A DNA stretch of 64,000 nt from Clostridium fungisolvens (GTDB lineage Bacteria; Bacillota; Clostridia; Clostridiales; Clostridiaceae): positions 4,340,001 through 4,404,000 of the forward strand of contig NZ_BLZR01000001.1 of the NCBI RefSeq assembly GCF_014193895.1, written 5' to 3'. Positions 52,916-62,222 of this stretch are shown in pieces (position 1 is the first letter of the stretch; each line of letters begins with the position of its first letter). The notes beneath the pieces were generated by a model, which worked only from the letters and a program-made list of their open reading frames with translations, ran no database searches and was not told where the DNA came from. The translations under genes were made by a program, and so were the position numbers.

Positions 52916-55072
52916 TTATTTTCTCTTTCTATTTTTAATAAAATATAAACTTATAGCTGTAATTATAAATATCATAAATAAACTAAAAAAGATTATAAAG
53001 TTTTTTGACTCAATATCTAAATTCCTTATTTTTTCGTATCCAGGTTCGCTAATATCCTTCTTAAACCTAAAGGTTCTTAAGTTCCCAAACTTATCAATAA
53101 TAGCACTATCTCCTATTAGCTTTGGTGACAGCTTAGCAGAAGATAAGTATAAAAGTGATTCAGTTAGTATATTCCTGCTTGGTGATGTTAGTACTAAAAG
53201 TGAGCACTGCTTATTAAATGGTGATATATCAAATTGAAAAGTAGCTATATTACTGGCATATTCATCTTCTAAAAACAACTTTTCATTTGATAAAATTTTA
53301 TTATACTCAGTGTTATATTTAAACCATAGATTTTCATTTATTTGTTTAATTATTGGGTTATCTTGAGCAGTACCATATAATATTAAGTTCATATTTTTAT
53401 ATTGATCATTAAACTTACTAGCCCTAACTACTTTAAAAATACCACCACTTAAACTTGTTCCATTTCCTATGTATGAGAACATATACGACAAGGATCTTAT
53501 TTCATTTAAAGATAGATTATCAGGTACTACTAATGCTGTATTATTAAATTTGTTATTAACTAAATATGGACTTGGATATGTTTCAAATTTATAGGTCGAT
53601 ACTTCTTTTGTCGGCAAGTATAAAGTGGATATATCATTGACTACTGCCCAAGGCATTTCCATCTGTCTCTGTTCACAGTAGTAATCTTCAAGTTCTAAAT
53701 CAAAAACTATATTTATCTCTATGTAATTTGTTTTACTTATGTTACTTGGTATATTTAGTTCGACAGTATCTCCGTTAGCCTTTGTTTTATCAAGTTTTTT
53801 ACTTCCTATAGGAGTTCCATTTACAAAAACAGTAAGCAATGACTTAGAAAAATCAAGATTCTCTGAATACTTCGTAAAAAGAGAAATCTTTGATCCATTG
53901 CTAAGTGCCCTATTTTTAGGCAGTGAATAGGATATAGTACTACTTCTTCTAAAAGGACCCTTAATAATTATATTCCCTATACCAAGATCACTAAAAGTAA
54001 TATTGCTTTTCATACTTTCATTGTTGAATTCAACTTTGGTATTGGTGTCTATTTTAAAAGTATCTGAGTAAATTTGACTTATTAAGCTATTATTCATGAG
54101 AGCTGTTACAGCCTTCAATTTTAGATTATCATCATCAGAAATAATTATTAAGCTTTTCCGAAGATCATTTTTTGAGAAAGGTGATCTAGCCTTTTTTATT
54201 AATGCAGCATTTTTATAATCAAAATTCTGTTTTTGATCATAAACATTTCTAATTTCGTTTGGTATGTTGTTATAACTTCCTATATATATTATATCCTTAT
54301 CTGCTTTATCAACATTTTCAGAATACTTATTTATGTCTATCCTGTAGTCTCCACTTGTACTTAGTCCTCCAAAATATGTTGACAACATTAATGCTGCTGT
54401 CATATCAGTATCTGTATATTCATCCGGAACTAATATAATACAATTAGAGACTTTATTTTCATTTACCCTGAAAAACGGATATGGAAACTGATCAATGCTA
54501 TCACTTATACCCTTCTCTTTAAAATTAATCAATATATTAGATTTACTTGATAAGGTCATCCAGTTAGCATTATTTACATCATCATCACAAGGCTTATCTG
54601 AAACTCTGCAATAAGCTTGAATAACAAACTCATTTCCACCTACCTTTATTAACTTTTTAGGTATATTAATTTTAAAGTTCTGATCCTCCATTTCTGGATT
54701 GTAACTAATTTTGCTTGAATAAAAAGGTACACCGTTTAGTAAACATGTAATTGATGCATTTTTCTCTTGATCTACAATCTGATTTATACTTAAAAATAAA
54801 TTTGTATCTATGCTTTGAACATCCCACCATTTATTTATATCGAAATACATATTGTGACTTGCAAAAGTTCCTTTAAGAACAACATCATTTCCTATATCAA
54901 CTCTTTTTATATTATCACTATTAGGCTCATTAGCAATATTTGTATAGTCCACCAACTGATTTTCAGCAGCATATACACTAGGCATTTTATTAATTGGACT
55001 TTGAGCACATATTACTATAAAAATCAAAGCAATTAAAAAACTCAACTTTTTATAAAACCATCCTAAGTTCAT
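52916..55072 (-). CDS. BcsB-like cellulose synthase subunit (YdaN type)
   Basis: 718 residues. A signal peptide (to about 36, SVYA) leads to a large extracellular BcsB domain with two repeats of carbohydrate-binding and flavodoxin-like modules: YPFFRVNENKVSNCIILVPDEYTDTDMTAALMLSTYFGG and YPSPYLVNNKFNNTALVVPDNLSLNEIRSLSYMFSYIG. A C-terminal membrane helix (about 690-711) anchors it beside the synthase. It guides the growing polymer out of the membrane in BcsA-BcsB pairs. It is the last gene of the operon, 113 bp behind the glycosyltransferase, as ydaN is behind ydaM in B. subtilis. Confidence 0.88.
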   Translation of the reverse strand: MNLGWFYKKLSFLIALIFIVICAQSPINKMPSVYAAENQLVDYTNIANEPNSDNIKRVDIGNDVVLKGTFASHNMYFDINKWWDVQSIDTNLFLSINQIVDQEKNASITCLLNGVPFYSSKISYNPEMEDQNFKINIPKKLIKVGGNEFVIQAYCRVSDKPCDDDVNNANWMTLSSKSNILINFKEKGISDSIDQFPYPFFRVNENKVSNCIILVPDEYTDTDMTAALMLSTYFGGLSTSGDYRIDINKYSENVDKADKDIIYIGSYNNIPNEIRNVYDQKQNFDYKNAALIKKARSPFSKNDLRKSLIIISDDDNLKLKAVTALMNNSLISQIYSDTFKIDTNTKVEFNNESMKSNITFSDLGIGNIIIKGPFRRSSTISYSLPKNRALSNGSKISLFTKYSENLDFSKSLLTVFVNGTPIGSKKLDKTKANGDTVELNIPSNISKTNYIEINIVFDLELEDYYCEQRQMEMPWAVVNDISTLYLPTKEVSTYKFETYPSPYLVNNKFNNTALVVPDNLSLNEIRSLSYMFSYIGNGTSLSGGIFKVVRASKFNDQYKNMNLILYGTAQDNPIIKQINENLWFKYNTEYNKILSNEKLFLEDEYASNIATFQFDISPFNKQCSLLVLTSPSRNILTESLLYLSSAKLSPKLIGDSAIIDKFGNLRTFRFKKDISEPGYEKIRNLDIESKNFIIFFSLFMIFIITAISLYFIKNRKRK

Positions 55073-55185
55073 TACTGCACCTCCATTGATATAGAGTTTA
55101 TAGTCTTACAGTCACCTTTCAACTTATAGAAAAAATCTATAATTCTTATTCTATTTGAAGCTTTATAACTCAAGCTTTCACCTTA

Positions 55186-56436
55186 CTAAAATCTCTCTGT
55201 CTTATACCACTTAACTTCTCTTTTTAGTACGGTATCTTTTAAATAATTATAAAAACCAAGTGCAGCTACTACGGTCCACAACTTGCAGTAAGTAAAATAC
55301 ATAAGTAATATTACAAAAAAATTTTTTATATTTAATTCGCTCTTTTCTGTTGATACAGCTACTAATATGGATAGAACAAAAGCTGAATAAGCCATTACCC
55401 ATAGCACCACACTATACCCACTAATATGTAAACTTACTGCACCTGTAAAACCTAAGATAAACAATCCATCAGACAATATAACAGATGATAAAAAAAAGAA
55501 ATATATCATTACATAATAAAATATATCAAATCTAGTTGCACCTGCATTTTTGCTAAATAAATATCTTATATTTTTAATTACTACATATGTATTTCCTTTT
55601 GCCCACCTTGTTCTCTGCTTTATCCATACTCTTAGTGTTTCGGGTTCCTGTTCCCAAGTTACAGAAAGAGGTATAAACTTTATCTTATATCCCATTCTGT
55701 AAAGTCTAAAGCTTATCTCTGTGTCTTCTGTCACTGCTTTCGTATCCCATCCGCCCATATCCTTTATTATTTTTCTTCTTATTATAAAATTAGTGCCAGG
55801 AATAGTGCACAAATTAAACAACTGCCATCTGCCAGCCTGTGCCATCCATTGAAAGGTTATAGTCTCAATGTTTATAAATCTAGTTAGTAAATTTCTATTT
55901 TTATTTCTACATCTAAATTTACCTATGACTGCTCCAAATTCTTCTGACTGCTCTATGGTCTCCACTAAATATCTTAACGCTGTCTTCTCTGGGGTATTAT
56001 CAGCATCATATATAACTATGTATTCTCCTATACTTCTTTGAAATCCAATATTTAGCGCATTAGATTTCCCTTTCCCACCATTTGTCTTATCAGTGTTTAT
56101 AACGATTAAATTATTACTAGGATTTTTTAATTGTATTGACTTTAGTAGTTCTGCTGAGTTGTCGCTGGAATTATCATTTATTATTATAATTTCATATCTG
56201 TCTATAGGATACTCAAAATTCATCAAAGCTTTTACTGTTTTCTCTATAACCTTACTTTCGTTATGAGCTGGAACTATAATAGAGATATAAGGGTAATAAT
56301 CTAGTTCCCTCTTCATCTTCAGCTCCAAAGTTCTTAAATAGTATCTGTAACCACCAATTACTAACACAATGTTTATAAATATAACTATCCAAATTACAGA
56401 AAGTGAATATATAAGAGCATAATCAAATACAGTCAT
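55186..56436 (-). CDS. Membrane glycosyltransferase family 2 (YdaM/BcsA-like polysaccharide synthase)
   Basis: 416 residues. An N-terminal helix (about 8-29) is followed by the GT-A domain with ISIIVPAHNESKVIEKTV, IIINDNSSDNSAELL, VIYDADNTPEKTALRY (DxD-type), AVTEDTEISFRLYRMGY (TED) and WIKQRTRWAKGN (QxxRW). Three or four C-terminal membrane helices form the channel. These are the processive beta-glycosyltransferase signatures of cellulose, hyaluronan and poly-GlcNAc synthases. No PilZ domain is attached, so c-di-GMP control must come from another protein, here the degenerate GGDEF protein two genes upstream. Confidence 0.92.
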   Translation of the reverse strand: MTVFDYALIYSLSVIWIVIFINIVLVIGGYRYYLRTLELKMKRELDYYPYISIIVPAHNESKVIEKTVKALMNFEYPIDRYEIIIINDNSSDNSAELLKSIQLKNPSNNLIVINTDKTNGGKGKSNALNIGFQRSIGEYIVIYDADNTPEKTALRYLVETIEQSEEFGAVIGKFRCRNKNRNLLTRFINIETITFQWMAQAGRWQLFNLCTIPGTNFIIRRKIIKDMGGWDTKAVTEDTEISFRLYRMGYKIKFIPLSVTWEQEPETLRVWIKQRTRWAKGNTYVVIKNIRYLFSKNAGATRFDIFYYVMIYFFFLSSVILSDGLFILGFTGAVSLHISGYSVVLWVMAYSAFVLSILVAVSTEKSELNIKNFFVILLMYFTYCKLWTVVAALGFYNYLKDTVLKREVKWYKTERF

Positions 56437-56450
56437 TAATTATCACTCCA

Positions 56451-57803
56451 TTATTTAAAATATTTTCTTCTATCAATAATTCCCCCTAAGTAAGCAATTA
56501 TAGCAAATACTACACATACTACAATTGTAAAAATAAGAATCAACCTATTCACTTTGCTTATATCTAGAAGTGAACTTGTATTCTTTATTTCATTTGTTTT
56601 ATCTTGCGAGTAAATTTCCTCTAGTTCAGTCCTAGATAGAAACTTTCCTTGGTATTGCAATATGTTATTTAAATAGATATTATTTTCTTTATTAATTATC
56701 TCATTTTCTTTTAATTTAACTCTTGTTTCTACTTCACATATATCGTTAAACTTCATCCCCTTATTAGTAATGCTACTTATCTTTTCTTTAAACTCTGATA
56801 AGCTATAATCTGAATTTATGGCCAATCCTATAGGATTAGTCTGTTTTTTTGCAGCTTCTAGATCACCTACGTCGAACTTCTCCATAACTTTCTTATAAGC
56901 ATCAATATGTAAGTTTTCAAAATCAAGTGCATTCAAATTTTGATCTTTCTCCAATATTATAGTGTCAGAAATATTTATTATTGGCCGATACTCCTCCTTA
57001 TAAATCCATCTATCTGATATACTAAATCCTATTGGATATACTTGATATTTTAAATAGTTAGTAAATGCCAATTGAGTTCTCTCCATTACTTCTTCGCCAC
57101 CAGGATCTCCCATATAAAATATAGGGGCTTTCAACATTACTCTGCCCCCCTTACTTTGAGCATATCTTAGCACCTCTCCAAATCTCTTCATGGAAACAAA
57201 ATCTACATTTTCATAAACAGGCATAGCTTCACAAATAAATGGGATCCCTTTGTCATATAAAAAATCTACTTTCTCTATAAATTGATTAAGGTCTATAAAT
57301 GGATATACCCTATTCAAAATTAAATACTTTTCATTTTTAGGATTATTGTTATCTTTTATTTCATCAATTATTAAGTTTTTGGTTTTATAGTCATCTATAC
57401 TTGGTTTAAAAATAGCTATTTTTGCTGCTCTCATGTGAATATTTTTAACTGCTTCTTTTACTTCACGGTAGTTATCAGTAAACCATAAAATATTACCATT
57501 ATACAAACTTAACTTTTCACATGTACTTTTACTGTAATCATTATTTTCATTATTAATAACAATTAAATTATCATATTCATTAATATTATTCATAGTTAAA
57601 TTCAACTTATTAATTTGTATATTTACAGTCTTAGATGACATTATAAGCTTTATTATATTATTTAAGTTGCTATAATCACTGGTAAAGGCTTTATAAGAAT
57701 CGTACAGAATTAAAACTTTTTTTTCAGTTGCGCTACAACTATTATAAAAAAATATTATTATAAGCAAGCTTATGATACAAATACGTTTAATCTTACACAT
57801 CAT
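56451..57803 (-). CDS. DUF2334 protein (YdaL-like, polysaccharide deacetylase-related)
   Basis: 450 residues. A signal peptide (about 5-24) and an extracellular domain with YLILNRVYPFIDLNQFIEKVDFLYDKGIPFICEAMPVY and GEVLRYAQSKGGRVMLKAPIFY, the barrel pattern of DUF2334, which is related to NodB polysaccharide deacetylases. The usual metal-binding Asp/His set is not evident: the place of the HDV motif reads LNRVYPF, so activity is uncertain. A membrane helix near the C-terminus (about 420-442, LILIFTIVVCVVFAIIAYLGG) anchors it. Its start overlaps the previous gene by 11 bases. It probably modifies or guides the exported polymer. Confidence 0.82.
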   Translation of the reverse strand: MMCKIKRICIISLLIIIFFYNSCSATEKKVLILYDSYKAFTSDYSNLNNIIKLIMSSKTVNIQINKLNLTMNNINEYDNLIVINNENNDYSKSTCEKLSLYNGNILWFTDNYREVKEAVKNIHMRAAKIAIFKPSIDDYKTKNLIIDEIKDNNNPKNEKYLILNRVYPFIDLNQFIEKVDFLYDKGIPFICEAMPVYENVDFVSMKRFGEVLRYAQSKGGRVMLKAPIFYMGDPGGEEVMERTQLAFTNYLKYQVYPIGFSISDRWIYKEEYRPIINISDTIILEKDQNLNALDFENLHIDAYKKVMEKFDVGDLEAAKKQTNPIGLAINSDYSLSEFKEKISSITNKGMKFNDICEVETRVKLKENEIINKENNIYLNNILQYQGKFLSRTELEEIYSQDKTNEIKNTSSLLDISKVNRLILIFTIVVCVVFAIIAYLGGIIDRRKYFK

Positions 57804-58644
57804 ATTCTAGCTCCATCTCTGCTTTTTCTAAGAAATCGAAAGCATCTGAAATCTCAGCATTGTATGCATAATACCCAATTTCAACCTCTATTTTTAACTT
57901 ATTAAATAAATCTTTATCGCTTATATTTATGTTTTCTAGATTTTCTTTAAATCTTTGCTTTACTATTTCTGAACCTTCACCTTCTGAAATAAGTAAAAAT
58001 GCAAAAATTAGTTTATCCTTTAAGATATACTTTCTATCTTCTAATCTTAGAGACTGTTTTAGTATATTTGATACCTCAATTAATAGTTTATTGAATTGTT
58101 CCTCTGAAACTATAGCTTTAAGCTTATCTTTATACCTAAACTTAACTAACATTAATGTTAATGGGATATTGTATCTTTTACTCATACTCATATATATTGG
58201 AACTTCATTGAAAAACGCTGCAGCATTTCTTATGCCTGTAGATGCATCAATCATTACTAAAGATTGATTTTCTTTCTCTAAAACTTTTGATTCTTCCTGT
58301 AAAGTAACTATGTATCGTGATAAATTCGAAAAAATAACTGCTGTTACAGGAATAGCAACAATCCAATAATAAACATCACTCTCTATACTAACTCCATTTA
58401 TGAAAGTAATATACAACTTATAACTAGAGTAGATAAAATCAATTATTAAAGTAGTAATTAGAGCTAATGTTATATTAGTATAATAACTAATCATTGCTAC
58501 TATCATCACAATAGTAAACAAAATGTAGTTTTCAACATTCTCATAAAATTTAAAATATATAAACAAACTATTAATTGCGAAAAAGTAAGCTATTGAAAGA
58601 GTTACATATATATCTATTTTCTTCCTATCTTGTTCCGAACTCAT
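57793..58644 (-). CDS. Degenerate GGDEF membrane protein with intact I-site (YdaK-like c-di-GMP receptor)
   Basis: 283 residues. Four to five membrane helices (about 12-110) are followed by a cytosolic GGDEF-fold domain: MIDASTGIRNAAAF at 131-144 replaces the DxLTGLxNR start. At the active site GGDEF is replaced by KDKLI (209-213), so it cannot make c-di-GMP. Five residues before it stands RLED (200-203), the exact RxxD inhibitory site that binds c-di-GMP in diguanylate cyclases. This is the make-up of B. subtilis YdaK and Listeria PssE, receptors that switch on polysaccharide synthesis. It is the second gene of the operon, overlapping the DUF2334 gene by 11 bases. Confidence 0.85.
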   Translation of the reverse strand: MSSEQDRKKIDIYVTLSIAYFFAINSLFIYFKFYENVENYILFTIVMIVAMISYYTNITLALITTLIIDFIYSSYKLYITFINGVSIESDVYYWIVAIPVTAVIFSNLSRYIVTLQEESKVLEKENQSLVMIDASTGIRNAAAFFNEVPIYMSMSKRYNIPLTLMLVKFRYKDKLKAIVSEEQFNKLLIEVSNILKQSLRLEDRKYILKDKLIFAFLLISEGEGSEIVKQRFKENLENINISDKDLFNKLKIEVEIGYYAYNAEISDAFDFLEKAEMELEYDV

Positions 58645-58711
58645 AGATCTTTTGCCCTCCTTCTGTTTTAATAACCATCTACTTTAGCTTAAATAGAATA
58701 GTATCAATTAA

Positions 58712-60154
58712 TCACTGTTTTTGGTGCTTTAATAGCCGTATAGCTGAAAAATACACCATCAGATCAAAACTTACATTAAACATAAACAAATGTTTTGAAA
58801 TATCAGCATCTCCTGCACCTAGTACAGATACCAATACTTGTGATGCTCCTACTATAAAAACAAATAGAAATACTTCTTCTACTAGTTGTGCTTTCGTATC
58901 TTTTTTATTCCTGTGTAACATATAATCATTAATAGCAAAAATAAAATAGATTATTATTAGAAATATTGTAAAACCAATATTATGGGGTAAATACTTACTC
59001 TTAAAATAACTATATAATGAAAAAAAACTACTTCTTTCTCCAAAGCTTTTTCCTGCAGATTTTTCGTAGTTTCCCATTACATCTGGTTTTATGCTATATG
59101 CATTTTCAGAGGCTATACTCATAACTTTGCCAAAAGCTCTTGGATTCTTTGCATAATATTTTAATATGGATCCAAAAGAATATTTAGAGTAAAACTCATT
59201 CATTAATTTATTGTCATTGGGATCTATCACAGGCATTGATTTATAAAAAATATTTCCCGCTAATATAGAATACTGACTATTAATTCCAAACTCGCTTAGA
59301 ACTTCTTCTGGATTAACTTCATTTAAAAGTACACCTCTAGTCATGGAATGGTATCTATTTATATAATCAAATGGACCTACTATGGAAAAATAAAATATAG
59401 CAGAAACTACTAGAAATGTACCAGTTAAAATCTTTATGGTTTTCTTAATGTGTTTATTATTTGTTATTATTAGTAATCTTAAGAGGACCAAACAATATAA
59501 TATTCCTACTGGTGCAAGCTGCTGCTTAGATCCTATAAATATTAAAGATATAATAGAAAATAGCATTAGATATTTTGGAGTAAGCTTATCAAATGTATAT
59601 ATGTAAAGTAATAGCCCAATACTTAGTAAAAAGAAGCTTAGATTTACTGCTTCTCCATAAAATGAATTAAAATAAGCTATATATCCCGTATCGCAAAATA
59701 TTAAAACAAATAATAAAACAGCTAAAAGTTTGTATCTCTTTAACTTTATATCCATTATTAAAGATTTAATAATGAAATAAGCTGCAAAATCCATAGTAAT
59801 AACATAAAGTATCGCTAAGTATTTTATATCGAAAATATACCCGTCTTTGAGTATTTTATTTAAAAACAAAGCAATTCTTATCAGTATTGCTTGGGTTGAT
59901 AAAAGCATCATACCATTTTCGTTATAGTACTTATAAATACCGTAATATCTATTAAAATATCCAAAAAAAATATCATTATCATTTTTTGAAAGATGATAAA
60001 GCCCACTTTGACTTATAATTCTATAAAAATCTCCGTTGTCTGCAACTCCAATTACAGGTTTTATAAATAAAGTAAAAGTGCATATTAATGATATTAAAAT
60101 AATAGCAAAGGAAATAAAAAATGAATCGTTTAGATTAATCTTAATTTTTCTCAT
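58712..60154 (-). CDS. Polytopic membrane protein of the exopolysaccharide operon
   Basis: 480 residues with about 11 membrane helices. The first extracellular loop carries VIGVADNGDFYRIISQSGLYHLSK, recalling the acidic loop of GT-C glycosyltransferases and of WsfD-type glycan hexosyltransferases (Asp-Asn-Gly-Asp). Other loops include FNSFYGEAVNLSFFLLSIG and MTRGVLLNEVNPEEVLSEFGI. It takes the first place of the operon, where B. subtilis has the unrelated ydaJ. It may glycosylate or decorate the polymer, but this is an inference from topology; I cannot name the family with certainty. AAGAGGAAG precedes the ATG; the next gene follows after 67 bp. Confidence 0.72.
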   Translation of the reverse strand: MRKIKINLNDSFFISFAIILISLICTFTLFIKPVIGVADNGDFYRIISQSGLYHLSKNDNDIFFGYFNRYYGIYKYYNENGMMLLSTQAILIRIALFLNKILKDGYIFDIKYLAILYVITMDFAAYFIIKSLIMDIKLKRYKLLAVLLFVLIFCDTGYIAYFNSFYGEAVNLSFFLLSIGLLLYIYTFDKLTPKYLMLFSIISLIFIGSKQQLAPVGILYCLVLLRLLIITNNKHIKKTIKILTGTFLVVSAIFYFSIVGPFDYINRYHSMTRGVLLNEVNPEEVLSEFGINSQYSILAGNIFYKSMPVIDPNDNKLMNEFYSKYSFGSILKYYAKNPRAFGKVMSIASENAYSIKPDVMGNYEKSAGKSFGERSSFFSLYSYFKSKYLPHNIGFTIFLIIIYFIFAINDYMLHRNKKDTKAQLVEEVFLFVFIVGASQVLVSVLGAGDADISKHLFMFNVSFDLMVYFSAIRLLKHQKQ

Positions 60155-60163
60155 GTCTTCCTC

Positions 60164-60204
60164 TTTAAAGAATTCATATCTAGAAACTTAATTTATACTT
60201 TTTC
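60164..60204 (-). repeat. Fragment of D-type repeat
   Basis: On the minus strand AAGTATAAATTAAGTTTC then GAATTCTTTAA, matching the right half of the 17715-17818 element over about 30 of 40 bases. The other half and hairpin are absent. Confidence 0.5.
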
Positions 60205-60370
60205 GATAAGCTGCACTCTTATTTATTATCTGATATGTATAAGTTGGATTTTCCTAGAGAATCTTTTGTAAATATATTTAATAATTGAACTAGTAATGAT
60301 ACACCTTTATTATTATTCCTCTTATTTTAGTAGGCATTCCAGTCAATAAATTCCATAATCTCTGCAAAAT

Positions 60371-60396
60371 AAAAAAGTCGCTTAAGCGACTTTTTT
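60371..60396. terminator. Palindromic terminator of the MCP-like gene
   Basis: A perfect 26-base palindrome: AAAAAAGTCGCTT followed by its exact complement. The real loop must open the centre. It shares the GTCGCTT/AAGCGAC core with the family B hairpins. Confidence 0.82.
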
Positions 60397-60486
60397 AGTA
60401 AGTTTTTACTCATCTAAAATTCTCAATGAATATTACACGAATGTGATAGACTAATAATTTTTATTTTCCCACAAGAAATTTATTTA

Positions 60487-62019
60487 TCATACTATTTTAA
60501 TATCCAATCCTAGAACACCAGTTATGTTATCTTTATTATCTTTTATTGGAACTGATACAGTTACACAAGGATTCTTAGTTATTGAAGATATATACTTATC
60601 TGATATATATTCTTTTCCCTCAATACTGGCTAAAAACCACTTTCTACTACGTGCATTTACTATTCCATTAGTTGGATTAGAATAAATAAACTTTCCTTTT
60701 GAATCATTTGTCCATATTGCTTCAATAAATGTATTCACAGAAAGTATCTTATCTAACATTACTTTATGCTCTCTTTTATCTAAGTTAGAAAAACTTGTTT
60801 TACTAAGTAGCTCTGCATTTACTATTTTTAAAGCCTTTTTACATATCTCATATATTAATTCTTTTGTATCATCATCTTTTGAGTCCCGTATAGTATTGTG
60901 CTCAATTGAACCTACGTATTGTAAGAGTCCTTTACTAAGCTCCTCTAGTGACATGGTTCTTCCTACTTGTTCATTTATCCCTTTATATAATAACTTAAAA
61001 CCATCTTTCACTTCTTTTGAACTATTTTCTAAATATATACTCTTGTTTTTAATATCTCTTGTAAAATCATATTGCCTATTTGTAAGCTTTAAGATAATAT
61101 CTATCTGCTTATCAACAGAATTTAAAGAATCATTTATCTGAGAAAGACCATATCCAATATGTTGAGAATAAGAAAATCCTGCGCTTATTAATTCTATATC
61201 TTTACTTACTATCTTTGTAACATCCTCAATGGATTTCTTTATAGAATTAATTAATTTATATATTGAACTAACAGCTTCATTACTATTCTTAGATAGCTTT
61301 TCTATCTCTGTGGCAACTACTCCAAAGCTCTTGCCAAACTCCCCTGCTTTTGCTGATTCTATAGTTGCATTTAAAGCAAGTAAATTGGTTTGTTTTGCAA
61401 ATCCACTTACAGTGTTTAATATGTAATTTATCTCTTCCGAAGTATTATTAAGTTCATTAACAATACTTTTAGTTTTTGAAGATGATTCATTTACTTCTTC
61501 AACAATCTTAACTAGCGCTTCAACCACTGATAAATTTTCTTGTATACTAGTTGTAGAGTTATTATTTATATTTAGCAAATCATTTGATGCTTCAATAATC
61601 TTTTTTACCATATTTAATATTTCATTTATATCTTCAACTGTTTCTTTTACTTTCTTAGCACTATCATCATTTATACAACCTATTTTTTCTGCTTCGCGAT
61701 ATATATTTTGCATAAATTCATTGTTATCTACAACTGAATCAGACAATTCACCTGATACTGCAGATATCTGAGCGGAAGTTACTTCTACTTCATAATTAAA
61801 TTTTGAAAGTCTGTCTATTATACCATTAGTAACTTCAACTAAATTCTTATTAGCTAATCCCCTATTATCTAATTGTATTTTCTCAGGTATACATCCTTCC
61901 TTAATATTTGTTAAAGCCCCCCTAACTTGCTCAATACTTCTTGATTGATTAATATATTTGTACATTAATACTAGGTTAAGTAATATTGAACCTAGTAATA
62001 CTACTATAAGTACAATCAT
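60487..62019 (-). CDS. Methyl-accepting chemotaxis-like protein with C-terminal Cache-like sensor
   Basis: 510 residues. One N-terminal membrane helix (2-22, VLIVVLLGSILLNLVLMYKYI), then at once a coiled-coil MCP signalling domain whose tip reads SGFAKQTNLLALNATIESAKAGEFGKSFGVVATEIEKLS (about 205-243). The last 100 residues (FIEAIWTNDSKGKFIYSNPTNGIVNARSRKWFLASIEGKEYISDKYIS...VTVSVPIKDNKDNITGVLGLDI) form a Cache/PAS-like ligand pocket usually found outside the cell before the membrane helices. Here it is cytosolic and behind the signalling tip, so domain order is reversed. It should signal to CheA/CheW or another kinase in response to an internal ligand. Confidence 0.85.
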   Translation of the reverse strand: MIVLIVVLLGSILLNLVLMYKYINQSRSIEQVRGALTNIKEGCIPEKIQLDNRGLANKNLVEVTNGIIDRLSKFNYEVEVTSAQISAVSGELSDSVVDNNEFMQNIYREAEKIGCINDDSAKKVKETVEDINEILNMVKKIIEASNDLLNINNNSTTSIQENLSVVEALVKIVEEVNESSSKTKSIVNELNNTSEEINYILNTVSGFAKQTNLLALNATIESAKAGEFGKSFGVVATEIEKLSKNSNEAVSSIYKLINSIKKSIEDVTKIVSKDIELISAGFSYSQHIGYGLSQINDSLNSVDKQIDIILKLTNRQYDFTRDIKNKSIYLENSSKEVKDGFKLLYKGINEQVGRTMSLEELSKGLLQYVGSIEHNTIRDSKDDDTKELIYEICKKALKIVNAELLSKTSFSNLDKREHKVMLDKILSVNTFIEAIWTNDSKGKFIYSNPTNGIVNARSRKWFLASIEGKEYISDKYISSITKNPCVTVSVPIKDNKDNITGVLGLDIKIV

Positions 62020-62099
62020 ATTATAGCCCCCTTCATACTTTTCAAAAAATAAAACATAGGTTTAAACCATATTTACATGTATAATTATCTATACAATAA

Positions 62100-62136
62100 A
62101 AGGGCAAAACCTCACTATTAGTGAGGCTTCGCCCTT
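62100..62136 (-). terminator. Terminator of the rib genes
   Basis: AAGGGC pairs with GCCCTT outside and CCTCAC with GTGAGG inside, around TATTA; it lies about 85 bp behind the ribBA stop codon. Confidence 0.8.
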
Positions 62137-62222
62137 GAAGCTCAAACATGTATGTTTAATTTTTATATTATACAAATTGTATAACAAATCCATAAAGTTT
62201 GCCATAATAATTTGAAAGTATT

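Larger units (their letters stand above)
60155..60486. other. 332-bp leader of the exopolysaccharide operon
   Basis: It contains a fragment of a D-type repeat (60164-60204), the strong palindromic terminator of the MCP-like gene (60371-60396), and a TTGACT box on the minus strand near 60335 that may be a -35. I looked for a c-di-GMP riboswitch and saw none. Confidence 0.55.

Noticed and set aside
60155..60486. Possible c-di-GMP riboswitch before the exopolysaccharide operon
   Set aside because: No CACAGGGCAAACC-type core or GNRA receptor pattern was seen in the leader.
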